From contig OZ018324.1 in assembly GCA_963969495.1 (NCBI GenBank), forward strand, positions 141,232,355 to 141,296,354: a DNA stretch of 64,000 nt, in the 5' to 3' direction. The DNA comes from Ceratothoa steindachneri (Eukaryota > Arthropoda > Malacostraca > Isopoda > Cymothoidae). The notes under the pieces were generated by a model that saw only the letters and a list, made by a program, of their open reading frames with translations, was not told the origin of the DNA and did no database searches. Below, in pieces: positions 11,965 through 24,972 of this stretch; the first letter of the stretch is position 1; every line of letters begins with the position of its first letter. The translations under genes were made by a program, and so were the position numbers.

Positions 11965-13695
11965 ATGAATCAGCAAGGATGTATAATTAGCCCAGAAAAA
12001 TATTGTTATATCTGTGTAAGATATACTCCAAGCAACCAGCGCAAAAACTCAGGTAAAAGAGTGAAAACTGCATACAATTATTACTTTGGTTGTTACGCTG
12101 GTGAACGAGACAAGCCTTGGGTAGCTTAAAAATCATGTACTGTGTGTTATAGGGGGCTCACAAAGTGGTTAAATGGCAAAGTAAGGGTATGCATTTTGCT
12201 GTACCAATGGTGTGGCGTGAGACAACAAATTATGTTTTTGATTGCTACTTTTGTATGACAAATAATGCGGGATTCTCAAATATATGGCAAAGGAAGGGTA
12301 TGCCTTTTGCTATAACAATGGTGTGGCGTGAGACAACAAATCATTTTTTTGATTGCTACTTTTTTATGACAAATATTGCGGGATTCTCAAATAAGAACAA
12401 GTCAATAAATGTATATTCAGATTGTAAGTCAGCCATAAAACTAGTCTCCCATAATATGAAGAGGCCAATCGCAGTTCATTCATCATCTAGTGCAGAGGAG
12501 GTTAACAATGACCATGAATTGTATGAAGATGATTCTAAGAAAAAGAAGATCCAGTTGCTAAATCCAGGAAGATTGAATGATTTGGTAAGGAATTTTTTAT
12601 TGTCAAAGGAGAACGCAGAACTGTTGGGCTCCAGAAAACATCAATGGAATATTCTAGAAGACGGTGCAAAAATATCTACTTTCTGTAAAGGCCATGAGGC
12701 CTTAGCAAACTTCGAAACTGAAGAAGATTTTGCTTGTTTCTGCATTGATCTTAATAGCCTCATAAATCAGCTAGGAAACGAGCATTTACCTGATGAATAG
12801 AGACTATTTATCTATGCAATCACTGCTAGCCTCAAAGCTGTGTTGCTACACAATGGTAACAAAAAAAACTTCAATTCATGTTGCACTCAATGAAGTCTAT
12901 TTTGGAAGGTACGGATTACTCGCATCATAATTAGAATCTATGTAGTGATCTACAGGTAATTTCGTTACTTCTTGGACTGCAGCTAGGATAAACAAAGAAT
13001 ATGAGCTTCTAATGCCTATGGAATAGCCATGACGACAGGGTTCATTATATTGTCAAAAAGTGGCCCAAAAGAGAAGAACAGAGAGTTGGCTGGTACAATG
13101 TGAAGCACATGCCTTTGGTACATCCAGAAAAGATCTACAAATCCATTACTTCATAACAAACTTGGCTTTATCACTAATTTTGTTAAAGCAATGGTCCATA
13201 ATTTTGATGGAATCCAGCATCTTAAAGAGCAATTTGGTGCAAAGTAAACCGATGCTAAACTGAAAGCTGGCATTTTTGTACAGCCAGAGATTAGAGAATT
13301 GATACATGACAGGGAGTTCAGAAATAAACTAATGCCACTTGAGTTGGCATCATGGGATTCATTTGTCCATGTATTGCAGAACTTCCTTGGTATCATAGAG
13401 CTGAAAACTAAGAAGAACTAGTGGACAACATGCTAACGGACAATTCACGAATGAGGTGACGGATGTCTCTTAAGATGCATTTCTTGCTTTTGCATCTAGA
13501 TTTCTTTCCATCTAATATGGGTGATATTAGTGACGAACATGGGCAACGGTTCCACCTAGTTATGACAATGATAGAGAGCAGATATCAAAGCCGCTTTAAC
13601 TAAAATATAATGGGTGACTACTGCTGGTTTCTACAACGAGATGATCCTATATCCATGTACAAGCCCAAAGCAAGAGTCTAAACATTTTTGTAGAA
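11965..13695 (+). pseudogene. decayed member of an uncharacterised, TE-like arthropod protein family
   Basis: Pieced together by eye across frameshifts and stops, the plus strand gives an N-terminal CYICVRYTPSNQ...YYFGCYAGERDKPWV block, WLNGK, two copies of a VWRETTN..DCYF segment, then NPGRLNDLVRNFLLSKENAELLGS. Downstream come RLFI..ITASLKAVLLHNGNK, WPKREE, NKLGFITNFVKAM, LKAGIF..PEIRELIHD, MSLKMHFL..HLDFFPSNMGDISDEHGQRFH and MGDYCWFLQRDD. I recognise this succession as a large family of roughly 500-600 residues that is multicopy in many arthropod genomes and usually annotated only as an uncharacterised protein. I know of no proven function; its copy number suggests a mobile origin. Disabling changes include stops at 12127, 12798 and several within 12900-13440, a frameshift near WLNGK and a CDS gap around 12890-13050. 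Confidence 0.75.
12173..12394 (+). repeat. in-frame 111-bp tandem duplication inside the pseudogene
   Basis: Two adjacent 111-bp copies (12173-12283 and 12284-12394) each encode 37 residues around VWRETTN and DCYF. They differ at about a dozen scattered bases. The spacing is an exact multiple of three, so it preserved the frame when it arose. Confidence 0.95.
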
Positions 13696-14738
13696 ATTTA
13701 TAGTTAGGTGAGTACTATCTCTTTTATATGTAATGCATATCGTGTCTGGGTCTGCAAAAGGACGTACATAATGCCAAATAGGCTGCCCGGATTCCAAAAC
13801 TTGGCCCAGAACCATCTCCTTCTTCTCAAACTCGTAATAATAATATCATTATGTGGTCCAAGGTGACAAAGTGAGCCATATATCCTAGTTGCATAACTCA
13901 AGAACCTTACGTGCCACGACCAATCTGAGCACAGTTTTTGAATAAGCGCACCATAATTAGTTAGATACAACAACATTTACTCCATTTGCAGGGGAGACAA
14001 AGTTAAAATTTGTTGGCAAGTGTCATGTATCCTCTAGATTGTGGTAAATTTAAGAATCTATGTGAGTAATGGTTCTTACCTGTGATAACGCTCTGTTTTT
14101 TTTATATTTTCATCTGCAAGACTTTCTACTGCATCACGCCAAAAACTATAATGAACATCTCTTTTGGAATATGAAGCGTTTGGTTCCATCTCACTTGAAT
14201 GTCGAGGAGAGTACATCCAATTAAACGCAATCATTGTAAAATGTTTGATCTTACATAGCTAATTTTTATAAAATTGATAATTTCCTGCAATACAAAGTTG
14301 ATAAATACTATATATTTAATAAAATTATTATATTTTTATTGATATTTTAATAACAATGCTCAGCACACACTTAATAGTTTCACCATTTCAACATATTACA
14401 ATATATATAGCTTATATTATGAAAAAATATATATTCTTTGTAGTTTTGAAGTTAAAAAATGTCTGAAGTGAAATTTACTATTTTCAAAATGTTAAATAGT
14501 GAGTGTGTATGAAATAAGTAAAAAAACGCAAATTTATGCATCACTAAAATCCCCCAAATTTCAAAAAATAACTTTGTCCTTAATAGGTATGTAATAACAG
14601 TGGATATCTATTTTAAAGCCATCTACTGTTAGATTAATCATATTGGAAATTTCTGAATAATTTTGGTAAAACTTGAATCATTTGTGAGTCGATAAGACTG
14701 TCCCGGTTAAATAACATTCTTTTCACGGCAAAGGCGAT
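13696..14738. other. AT-rich stretch without recognisable gene
   Basis: May include the 3' flank of the decayed element upstream. Minus-strand frame 13704-13976 has no supporting motif. TA- and AT-rich sequence dominates 14240-14460. Confidence 0.5.
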
Positions 14739-15420
14739 ATGGTAAGAGTCTATGATGCTGGTAAAAGATACAGGAAGATTTCTTAATATTTTCACAGATC
14801 CTTAAGCTCTCTACAGAACATCATTTAGGAGTGGAGAAAAATAGGAACCTTAAGTATAAAATTAGAGCAGGTGCTTGGTAAAAAAGAAAGTCTCGTCTTT
14901 GCTACAAAGCAGTGAGACTGCTGATGAAAAGATCCAAGAATAACCAAGAAAGAATTAGAAGATAAACTTGGGTCATTCAGGGTTAACGTCACCCTGTATA
15001 CATTAAGCAACACATTGTGAAGTAAAGGAATCCACAAGTGCAGGACACGAAAGGTTCCGCTACTGAAGAAGAGGCAAGTTTAAGCTGGCATAAAGTTTGT
15101 CACGGATATGTTACACAAAGATGACCATTATTTTAACAAAGTTCTTTGTTTAGATGTAATAAAAATAAAATTACGTCGCAATAACTACAATATCCTGTTT
15201 TGCAAGAATCTATGTAATGCCGCTAACAGACAGAAAGCACGGTGGCAACGGTGAGCATGGGGGAGGTAGCTTAATGGTTTTGGGCTATTTTCTTCGCCGG
15301 TACAGGAAAAATTTACAACATAACAAAAAAGGAACGAGGAAATCAGTCGAATACAATAAAATATTACAATAAACAGCTCAAAGTCTTCGCACCAAATTTC
15401 AAGATGGGTAGAACTTTAAA
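14739..15420 (+). pseudogene. Tc1-type transposase relic
   Basis: The plus strand, read through several frameshifts, follows a Tc1 transposase. It has an N-terminal helix-turn-helix (VYDAGKRYRKIS, then NII.EWRKIGT), then KELEDKLGSFRVNVT, KVPLLKKRQV, FVTDMLHKDDHYFNKVL, a damaged first catalytic block (LCLDVIK where the family has L-W-S-D-E-T-K), then HGGGSLMVLGYF. The second Asp and the final Asp/Glu block are not found, so the copy is 3'-truncated or badly eroded after about 15420. These enzymes cut and paste DNA at TA sites. No terminal inverted repeats were located. Confidence 0.8.
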
Positions 15421-17337
15421 TATAGTGGGGTAAAGAAAGGGCAAATCTCAGCTTATTTTTGTAAAAACTTGTTTGATGCTACAAAATACGTGTGGTAGCT
15501 GTTCTACCAACGATGGACAAGTGACGAAATCTTAACTTTAGTTCTCTTGTCACGTTAAAAATACTATTTTACATCTGTTCTGAGTAACTTTTGATTCTAT
15601 TACTATACATTACGATCGAACATGAAGCATACCTTTTTTTATAAACCGTTACGAATAATTATAATTCATCCCATTGTACATAGTCATTGGCAAAATTTCA
15701 TACAGTAATTTATTTTTTTGAATTTTTTTATTTCTTTTTAAAAGTTACGTGATGGGAATAATTACTATTTATTTAAATTATTGCCGGTTTATGGAAAATT
15801 CAGCAGAAAAAAAATAATAATATAAAAGTGCATTCCTTTGCTGAATTCAAAATGATGATAATAACTATTATTCAGGATGAGGACGCGCTTTGTTACAAAG
15901 CAAAAGTAATAAAAATGTTATGGGCTCAAAATACCATCGAATTTGAAAACTTTATTTTAGCAATTTGCCATATAGGAACCCAATAGTCTTTCTGGCTGAT
16001 AGAGAGAAGCCATTTTGCGAAGCCAGTGACTGCTGGATACATCATGATGGTATCACCTATCAAAGTCACACTATATAGGCATTTAGATTCTGCAACGCAC
16101 TTGTAAGGCATATGATTATCACACACATTTCGCTATCATTGCTACCCTCGCTCCAAGCAAATTGTCAGTTTTCACATTAACCTGCAAAATTCACATAATC
16201 TGAGTTGAGGTAAAAATATGAACTCCAACCTAACCTTGTCAATAAATATTACATAATTGTGAGGGTGTTTGCATTAATAAACAACCTAAACTCCCTCAAG
16301 ACAGCCCCTTCATCGCTTAACAGATTACTCTGACCATTTGTCATAGCTTTTCAGCAAAAAAACAGCCAGCAGACTTGTATCAAGTAAACGGAAGTTGTTT
16401 TGGCAACTCAAGTTCCTTAATATTTACTAGGTAGGACAAAAGCGTGGGATCGGCACTGGAAGCTGGCATATGAAGCAGAAAATGTCACGTTCCCCAAGAT
16501 TCACCAGCAGAGCTCATGGAAAAAGCGCAATTGTTATTCGACTTAGTAGCAGAAAAGAGGACTTGAGAAGCTCTCCAGGCCATAGTCTTTCGGCAGCATT
16601 AGCCTTCTGATCAGAAACGATGGTAGAACCTCACAAGAGTACTGGGGCAGAAGCCTAATACTCTTCTTCGAGAGCTTCAAAACGACAGAATACCGAATTC
16701 ACAGCGGCGCAGCTGAGACAGAGGAACACCATTGTAAATGTTGACTGATCACAACATTTAACTGTATTTATTGATTAGTAGTCTGAATTCATTTTTGGAT
16801 TTCACCTTCAAATTATGATACAAGCATAATAGACCAAATTCCAATTAAGATGAGTTCTTTAAATTTTCTTATATTGGTTAGACTAGTAGGTCAATTCATT
16901 GTTTTATCGAGAAGCATCAAAGCAGGTCGACCTGCACAGGGCTGTTTCTACACAAACCAGACCCCTTGTCCTTATGAGATTACTTCAAAATAAGCAATTA
17001 TGAAATAAGTCTGGATAACTTTAAATTACTTAGTCATAGCCTCCATCCCAACAAACTACAAATATTATAATCAATTTACATCATCCTAAAACTTAAACGT
17101 AATTTAAATATAAATCAAACTGCATTCAATCTTTATATTATATCGTGGATTATTGAAATTTTTATTTTTTTATTAAGCAGCTTATCCTAAATTGCAATAT
17201 TCAATTTTAGCTTTGAATGAAAACTAGAAATTTTAATCCTTTACGATTTAAGTTGCTTAGCGCCGATAATGAGGGTTGCTCATCGAAAAGTTCAAACACA
17301 GATAAACTTGATGCTTTTATCAATAGCCTGCTTCAAA

Positions 17338-17378
<41 letters not shown>

Positions 17379-19755
17379 ACATAAAAAGGCTTTAGATTTT
17401 TTTACAAATACTGTCAATGCATAAATAATCTAAAAATTCCAAACCAATTATTAACTAAACGCCAATAATCGCAAGGCTTATATTTCAAGTTAACAGAGAA
17501 TATCATTTCCTCGAGGATCATCCTAAGAATCTTGGATAATAGTGGCCTTATTGAAGAGTGCAGATGGGTAGTGAAAGCCTGACAATTTATTACTTATAGA
17601 TATAATGCAAAGTTTTCCCAAACTGCGCATAATTTTTTTTAAACTTATAATAGGCGAATTCAATAACAGATGTATGTGTTGTATTTCTTTATTATATCCT
17701 TAATCCTAATGAGAAGAAATTAATGAAATGTTAGCAGCCTTGCCTGGACAAAGGAGATACAAAATCAAAACTAATAATTTTGTATTTTAAATAAAGAAGA
17801 TATGAAATGGAAAGAGAATTTAGGAACAAATCCTGTAATTTGATTTCACACCACGTATCTTAGTTAAATTTAACGTATCCTGTATTGTGTATGGTAGGCA
17901 TAATTAATGCTCTAGTCGCCCAAAGAAATCAACATATCCTTTGAAGTGCTACAATTATTCAATTTACCTCCCAAGAATATCTGAGAGACACTGCATTCGA
18001 AAGAAGCAAAGGTGAGGAAGTGTTATCACTATACTGAGTAAAGCCAAATTTAAATCCAATCTCCTTAGATTATTACAAAGCTCAAGAGAGAAAGATCTCC
18101 AGTGCATAATTCAGTTTAAAAATGGTTTTGAGTAAAGAAGCAAGTTATGGCTAGATTGTAATGCAAATTTGACATTTTGATCGGGCATCTATTAAGTTAA
18201 ATGGTATAGTTAATCATAATGCTTCAACATGCTGGTCGCAGAAAATCCACGCCTGAAGATCAAACTGTTGTAAATTTTTCCGTCTATAACACTCTGGTGT
18301 GTTTTTTTCTTCTAAAGGTTTCCCTTGGTCCATTATCTTTGATGCTAAACATACCTGTCAGAGCTCCTTCAACATTCGTCAAGGAAATGTTTTTCATGCT
18401 ATTAAGCAGTTATACGGAGATGACCACCTATGTATATTTACATCAAAATAGATCACCTTCCATTCCCATCACTATGTTAGCAAACAACCTGATGAAAACT
18501 TCGATAATCGATAGATCGGATGACAAGGCATTATCAAAGATCCCCCTATGTCCAAAATATTTGAACTAATTTGAAACCTATATGAGGTATTAACAAAACG
18601 TTAGTATAGAGTTTACAGTTATTACCTTGGGTTTTTTTTAGATTAAAGAGGTCATACACAAATCTTGGTCGAAGTCTGCCAATTAATGAAATAATAAATA
18701 CATTGGTATATTAGAGACAATTCTCAACTATACTTAAGGGAATAAAACAAATTAAATATATATAATCATCCCCAAAAAAGAAATAAAATTTATCAAAATG
18801 TGTGGAGAGTTTGTTTTCCTACCATCGTTGAAACACCCTGTAATTTTCCTGACTTATTCAAATATGGTGTCGTGACTTAAAAAATAATGGGTCTCAATGG
18901 GTTGTGCTGTCTAGGTATCTTGACATTTCAATATAGATGCCCTTCTGTATAATCGCCGACAATCTTTGGGAAGTGAAGTCCTCCAATAAGTGCTGTAGAT
19001 TTACTTATTTATCCATTAATTTACTTTTTTAATTCTTTTGTTGGATCTTATTTCATTCCCTTAAATTTACTGATGTCACTTAAGATATTATTCAATTTAC
19101 TCATCTATTATTCTTTTTTAGGATGACTTATATGTTAGATTTGTTAGCTTTTTTATGATTATTTCTTTGTTGTTCTTTAGAGATCTAATGGCCCTTAATA
19201 TCCATGATGTTATGATTTTTCTGCCATTAAAACACCTTCATCTGGTGGCGTCCGCGCTTAGATGGTCTCTTAGGTTGCGGAAAAGTTCAATGATGGATTA
19301 GATTATTCTTTAAATTTCAACAAGGATGGGAAGATGGTTTATAGTTTAACTTTTTTTGAAGTTGGACCAAATTTGGTTTGTAGGTAGAAGTTTAGGCCAA
19401 GGTCGAGTGCTTCCTGTTCACTGGTGGAGAGCGTATGTTAGGAGACTAATAAAGGATTTAGTTGACTCTGGCAATGTTATTCATCTTTTGTATAGTTTAT
19501 TAAGCTTGTGATCTTAATGCTTCTTTCAGAGTTTTCTGCTTGTAAAGTTCCATGGAGAGGGCATTTAAATACAATGTCGCGTTTCATTTGGAAATTCCAA
19601 CTCTTCCAGCCTTTCCTCAACCTCACAATCCAGGTGGGGATAGTTTTCCTTAATATCTCTATTTGCCTTTCCACAAGAGAGCAAAGAAAGGCTATTGTAG
19701 TTGGTTCATTTTTCACTGCTAGATCATAAAACCTATACAAATTCTGTTCTACTTG
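15421..19755. other. long AT-rich interval without confident gene
   Basis: Includes a (TA)n tract at 17341-17376. A 116-codon frame at 18219-18569 and a 96-codon minus frame at 19477-19767 have no motif I recognise. A short plus-strand stretch near 16500-16720 (ELMEKAQLLFDLVAEKR) looks protein-like but is broken by stops and unidentified. Confidence 0.5.
17341..17376. repeat. (TA)n microsatellite
   Basis: Pure 36-bp TA dinucleotide tract. Confidence 0.97.
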
Positions 19756-19759
19756 TAAA

Positions 19760-20410
19760 CTATTCAATCAGGAGATCTTCCTAATAAAGCAAACCCTCGT
19801 AAACAACGGTTTCCCAAAAAACATGATAGAACACCAATTTCGAACATTTTTACGAAAACAATTGCAAGTCACAAAGAATAAGTAAAAGTAACATCAAGCT
19901 CTGCTCTGGAAACTAAATGGCTACGGCCTACAAAGTAAATGAAAAAGGCATCTAGGAGATCGTTAATCGTAACACCAAAGTCAATAATTCAACTAACGAA
20001 CTTCAACTCATCATATATTACAAAACAACAAAAGTCAACAATCTCCTTATGAAAAATAACGTCTGCCAAGACTCATCGATAATCAAGTCTATCAACATAT
20101 TCTACGAGTTCAACTGCCCACATGAAGACTGCAAGTTACCTAATAACTCTAAGTATGTTGCATGAAAACCACCCCATTTCTAGGTGTTTAATACTGCATA
20201 TTCAAAACGGAGCGCCTAAAAATCGCATGTAGAGCATTCAGACGTTCAACGTAAAGAGGATATATGGGTTGAGAACACCAAGATAAAAAGAAAAGAGATC
20301 AATCCATCTAGACTAAATATCTTATAAACCATCATAATAAATGGAGAAAAGCCAGCCCTTAACAGTCAAGCTATAAGTTTGAATCGAACATAAAATTGTT
20401 CTAGAAATCC
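19760..20410 (+). pseudogene. Penelope-like element, RT tail plus GIY-YIG domain relic
   Basis: Plus-strand frames give FLIKQTLVNNGFPKNMIEHQF, then NELQLIIYYKTTKVNNLLMKNN near 19999-20055, then YEFNCPHEDCKLPNNSKYV and WVENTKIKRKE..PSRLNIL, and finally INGEKPALNSQ. This matches the C-terminus of one subgroup of GIY-YIG-bearing Penelope-like elements, in which a GDC/EDC motif precedes S-Y-I-G. Only the end of the protein is visible, and stops and frameshifts interrupt it. The fragment at 54.88-55.38 kb belongs to the same subgroup on the other strand. Confidence 0.7.
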
Positions 20411-20929
20411 CATTAGCCTGATTGGCTGGTTCCTTTTCAGATAAAATTAATAGTGGACAGATGAAATTAAACAAAAACTTTAAGAAATTAACACTATGGT
20501 AGAGAAATTCCGCTTACATGGCAACAATAGGGAAAGGTATGTACGAATAAAAATCTATGAACAGTCGTGTAAGTACTCATAATAAATAACGTGCATACAA
20601 CTTGGAATGACCTCATCGAAAGGGAGGACACAGATAGAGAGCCTCGAAATTTCTGGAGCCACAATAACAAATTAAAATATTGTGCACCCAAAGAAAAAGT
20701 GCATTTGAAAGAGGAGAAACTACAATAGACGACGATAGAGTAATCGAACCCGTTTCAAGAACGACTGGTGAAAAATCTTTTCCATTGCTAGGGAAAAGAA
20801 CTAGAATTACGAGTAGCCTTCGAACAAAGAGTAAAACAACAACTCCGTCCTTATTCACGAGGAAAGGAAACCTGGTAACAAGGAAAGGAAGTAAAGTAAT
20901 TTATTCTAGAAGAACTTAAACCAGATTTT

Positions 20930-22150
20930 TCATCATTCAAAGAGAAAAGCCTAGGAATGAGTGCTATTACCATACACTACTTAACAAACGTCCAAGACAA
21001 CATTTAAACAACAGTATTCAAAATCTTCAACGCATGACTAAACACAGGCCACTTTCCAGCAGCATTGAAGACAGCGAGAATGATATTTCTACCAAAACAG
21101 GGCAAATCCAAAGGACACATCGAAAGCTATCGACCGATCTTGCAGTTATAATTTATTGGTAAGCTGCTCGAGAAACTCCTCGATGATAGGTTTAGAAATC
21201 TCTTGGAAGATAAAGAATTGCTGAATAATATCAAACATAAATTCTGAAAAATTCGAAGTAACGACACTGCACTGTCACTTATCACTGGAAAACCTCGCCA
21301 AAGAAACTGCAAGAGGCAACAGAGTAGATTTAATACTCTGCGATGCTTACAAAGCATTTGACAAGGAATGAGCGCCAGGACTGAAGCTAAAATTAGCTGA
21401 ACTCGAACTAAATTTAAACCTCAAGCGAATCCTCAGTATTTATCTTACAAAAAGTAAAGCAAGAATTTTCTATTAACTACTACAACCGCAAAGCCTTCAC
21501 CCTAATTGCAGCGGTGCGACAGTGGGGGTGCAACTCAGCCCTACGCTCTATAACCTGTATAGGAGAGACCTCCCCCAACCTACGGATGACTGCGCAATGT
21601 ATGCCCAATTGGCAGACGATATCTCTCAAATCATGACCAACAAACTACAGAACCATAGAGATATCGCTTAGCGAACTGCTTGCGAAATCCAAATTATCAA
21701 TGGTTACGAAAGAGTCAATAAAATTAAAAAAACAAGGACAAGTTCCGTACGATTCCAGTGAACAGATACAAAGTCCACCAAGACAAACCAAACAACATTG
21801 AATATCCTTATAATGACTAAAGAAAAGTCTGTGGCTTGAAGATAACACGAAAAGGATACACCTCTAACTTGAATTTAAGAAATAATTATCAAAAACCCGT
21901 CCTCTTAACCCTGTACAAGTTATATAACCTGAGAACACATAATAAAAGAAAACTATACATAGCATTAGTGCACTCAATTAGGAGAAACCCCAATATACCA
22001 CTGCATACCCTACCAAAGAGAAAGATCATGCAAATGCACAGGGTCCAAAACAAAGCGACCCCCTTTATCTTGCAATCCAGAAGAAAAGAAGGAAGGCCAT
22101 CAAGTGTTCTGCATCAAAGATCGGATTTAAAACCAACAAACTCTTTATGA
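20930..22150 (+). pseudogene. LINE reverse transcriptase relic
   Basis: The plus strand shows the succession of a LINE reverse transcriptase across many frame breaks. It reads LNTGHFPAALKTARMIFLPKQGKS, then SYRPI and GKLLEKLLDDRFRNLLED, then NDTALSLIT, DAYKAFDK (motif A), VQLSPTLYNLYRRDLPQ (motif B), LADDISQI (motif C with Y-A replaced by L-A) and the C-terminal IPLHTLPKRKIMQMHRVQNKATPFI. The last block is typical of jockey/CR1-like LINEs. The endonuclease half is not recognised upstream; a PLE relic occupies that place. The copy is dead through stops in every frame. Confidence 0.8.
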
Positions 22151-22459
22151 ACGAACAATCTCAAAAGATATGGTAAACAATACGAGAAAACTTCCACGAG
22201 GAATTACTCGAAAAAATCCAGCTTATGGGAAGTGAAACCAAAACATTGAAATTTGAGCAACAATTCAAAAACAGTAGAGAAAAGTTTCTAACTGAAACAG
22301 AATCACATTAGAGCTAAAACTCAAGCAAGAAAAACGTGAAAAACAACAAGAAAAAGGAATGGATAAAAGTAAATAATGAGGAAATTAGTAATTTTCTAAA
22401 GAAAATTAATTAAGGCTAAATGTACAATGGTCTTCAAAAAAATATGCTACCTATTTATA

Positions 22460-22462
<3 letters not shown>

Positions 22463-22496
<34 letters not shown>
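22463..22496. repeat. (TA)n microsatellite at the end of PLE2
   Basis: A 34-bp TA tract directly beyond the 3' tail of the minus-strand element at 22.5-23.74 kb. Confidence 0.95.
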
Positions 22497-22499
<3 letters not shown>

Positions 22500-23740
22500 T
22501 GTGTATACCACGAAAGGAAAAATGAAAGACTGGATGGAGTTAGTAGGTACTTTCGTCGTCTTGAAATTTTAAAACTCACAATGGCTTACAAGATAGGGAT
22601 ACACCTTATTTATGCACAACAACTTACCAATGAGGTCAGATATTTTATGATCTCTGATAAACTGATTTAAGAAAAAAAAGGATAGAACAAACCGGAGATT
22701 ATATTTACATTTTTCGCCTTCTTGCTGGAGATTAAGAATGATTCAGAGATAATTCTGTGGAATATCTCTTAGAGACTGCGTTTTGGTGTTGCTTGGTTCT
22801 TAGAGAAATATCTTTCGATGTTTCACCCACATATAATAAATTACGATCCACACATTATTATCATTTCTTGGACTGTTTTATTAATATATTTTTAATGTAT
22901 AATTGTATTTAAAAACTACACTGATATTTAGTTCTTTTAAAATTGGCATTGCTTACAAAAACTTATCATGATAATGTAAAAGTAATATTTTGTAATAAGT
23001 TCTATTTTCCTTAACTTGCAAATATAGAAAGTCCTTTTGACTTTATTCAGGCAATTTTCGAAAGATTATTTTTGCTGAGCATAATTTAAAGGCACTCTCT
23101 TTACTTTTTGTAAACTCTTGATCTATATAATCAAGACTACATATCCTAAGCCCGCTAAGATTCATGAAAGAAAATACTGATGATTTAATATTTTGAGAAT
23201 GGCCTGAATAAAAATGGACATAGGATAAGTTATTTGTCCTTTTCCTGAAAATAGGAAATTCAAACTTTGCTGGATATCTAATTAATAGAACAGCTAGGAA
23301 TGATAGGCTATTATATTCTTCCTTTTCTAAAGTAAATTAAATTGATGAAACTAATGAATTAATAATTAAAAGTAAACCATCGATGTCAAAATCTTCCTCT
23401 AAAATTCACGGACATCGTCGATATAGCGGTACCAAACAATTTGAGTCAATTAAACCAATGGGACCAACTTTGTTTCAAAATATTTGGTATAGAAATTTGA
23501 CAATAATGGAGATAAGAGATTACTCAGAGACACTTGTTCGTAGAACTTTCCATTGAAACTAAATTTATATTTTTTTAAGCATAAATAAATGAGTCACTGA
23601 ACGAGTTTGATGGTAAAGGCAAATCATAAGAGTTTAGAATTCCAGCTAGGAAATCCAACCTGGCATAAACAGGAAATTTAGTGAATAATGAGGTAACATC
23701 AAAACTGATTAATCTCAGATCCGATGTCACACTCATATTC
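22500..23740 (-). pseudogene. second Penelope-like element (PLE2): RT and GIY-YIG relic
   Basis: Reading the minus strand from 23740 downward gives ISFDVTSLFTKFPV (motif A), FNGKFYEQVSLSNLLSPLLSNFYTKYFE (motif B region, given here only as family cue), then WYRYIDDV (motif C, plus 23411-23432). Next come HFYSGHSQNIKSSV..MNLSGLRICSLDYID and, at plus 22740-22855, LLYVGETSKDISLRTKQHQ, a GIY-YIG-type block. This is the RT-endonuclease order of Penelope-like elements, of a different subgroup from PLE1 (YIDD rather than FVDD). Frameshifts and stops separate the blocks. The 3' tail runs into the (TA)n tract at 22463-22496. Confidence 0.85.
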
Positions 23741-23929
23741 TCTAATTTATTACACTCGTCGTCAGAAACTACTCTTTCGATGAGACTTCATTTAACCTTA
23801 AAGAAAGTTCTGCAATCTTTGATTGTTGTCTCCCGTTTTTCAAATTGCCTCCGTTTTTCTTCCACAATAATTAAGTTTAATTTACTAATTTTTATGTTTT
23901 CACCGTTTAATACTGTAGCAGAATGAGGT

Positions 23930-24965
23930 CAAATGGCGGCCACGTGCGGTCCTGTAACCACATGGATGCGGAGATCCCTCATGGAGCTGGCAAAAGCATG
24001 GGAACCTAGGCGAGGAGGTGGTGGACGCTGTTATCACTCGCCACAGCTGTATTTACCTAGGGACCAATGTCATCACTCCCTTCTGCCCAAAGATTGGAAT
24101 CCGTTGGACATTCCAGCGAGCGTTATCAAGATTTCCCCTTTGCCCGAAGGATTCGCCGACTTTTCACTTAAGTTTGCGCACACCTCCTCTCCAGGCGCCT
24201 ATATAATGCTCCGACTGAGTTTAGTAAAGAGCATTGTCAGACTTCCACCTACTCTGACGAACGAGCTAAAGGGCGCTATCCCCTTTCCCTTCCCAGCGGC
24301 GATTTCAATTCAAGTGAAAGCTAAATCAATCCGTAAACTCTGCCTTAGTCAATCGGCAAGCTTCGACACCAGGGAACTCTGCCCTAGTAAATTTGCAAGG
24401 ACTGACAAGGACTCGCAACTCCGAAGACGACTAGTGCTTCCTCGTATTAACGCCAGAGGCAAAACGAACTTCTTTTATCTCTTCACCATGCCCCAACTGG
24501 CCCTTTTTTGGCAACGAGCTATAAGGTAATAGTAACCGTTGCCGCCTCCAGATGGATTTTAAATCTGTCTTATTCCAATTGCTCTATGAGCACGCCCCAG
24601 TTAAAATCACCCTTTAAATCACCAACTCTATCTGACCTCTTTAATCCCTTAATCAACCTACCTGATCGTGTGCAGATCTTTAACCCCGTCTGGGCTACCA
24701 TTCCATTTAAATTTAATTTCTAGGTAAATATATATATTCTTTTTTTTTGTTTTTAATAAAGTTACATTTTTGTAATTGTCTTTATTTTACAATCCCAACG
24801 CGTACCAGCTACTTTTTTAAACTTTGGCCAAGTTGGACTCTGAAATATTTGTTTAAAAGTACCCTGCAAAGTAAGAATAAACCATCACCCACTGGACTCC
24901 AAACAATTTCCTCTTTCACTCTCTGTCTTCCACCCACTTTGGGCCAATTCCCAAAAGAGACCCAC
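23930..24965 (+). mobile_element. LTR-like GC-rich island with TATA box
   Basis: A GC-rich block with a clear TATATAA at 24200-24206 set in GGCGCC context, a C/T-rich downstream region and AATAAA-type signals near 24757. This resembles the U3-R-U5 of an LTR. The 198-codon frame at 23933-24529 has no motif I recognise and is probably fortuitous. No partner LTR was found in the window. Confidence 0.35.
24200..24206 (+). promoter_or_regulatory. TATA box in LTR-like island
   Basis: TATATAA preceded by a GC-rich segment, about 40 bp upstream of a CATTGTCAG sequence that could serve as initiator. A promoter role is inferred from composition and placement only. Confidence 0.4.
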
Positions 24966-24972
24966 GTATATA

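Noticed and set aside
13704..13976. 90-codon minus frame downstream of the uncharacterised-family relic
   Set aside because: No recognised motif, and it lies in probable 3' flank of the decayed element.
18219..18569. 116-codon plus frame
   Set aside because: No domain, repeat or neighbour supports it; such frames are expected by chance at this length in 64 kb.
23933..24529. 198-codon plus frame as a host gene
   Set aside because: It runs through a TATA box inside an LTR-like island and shows no conserved motif.
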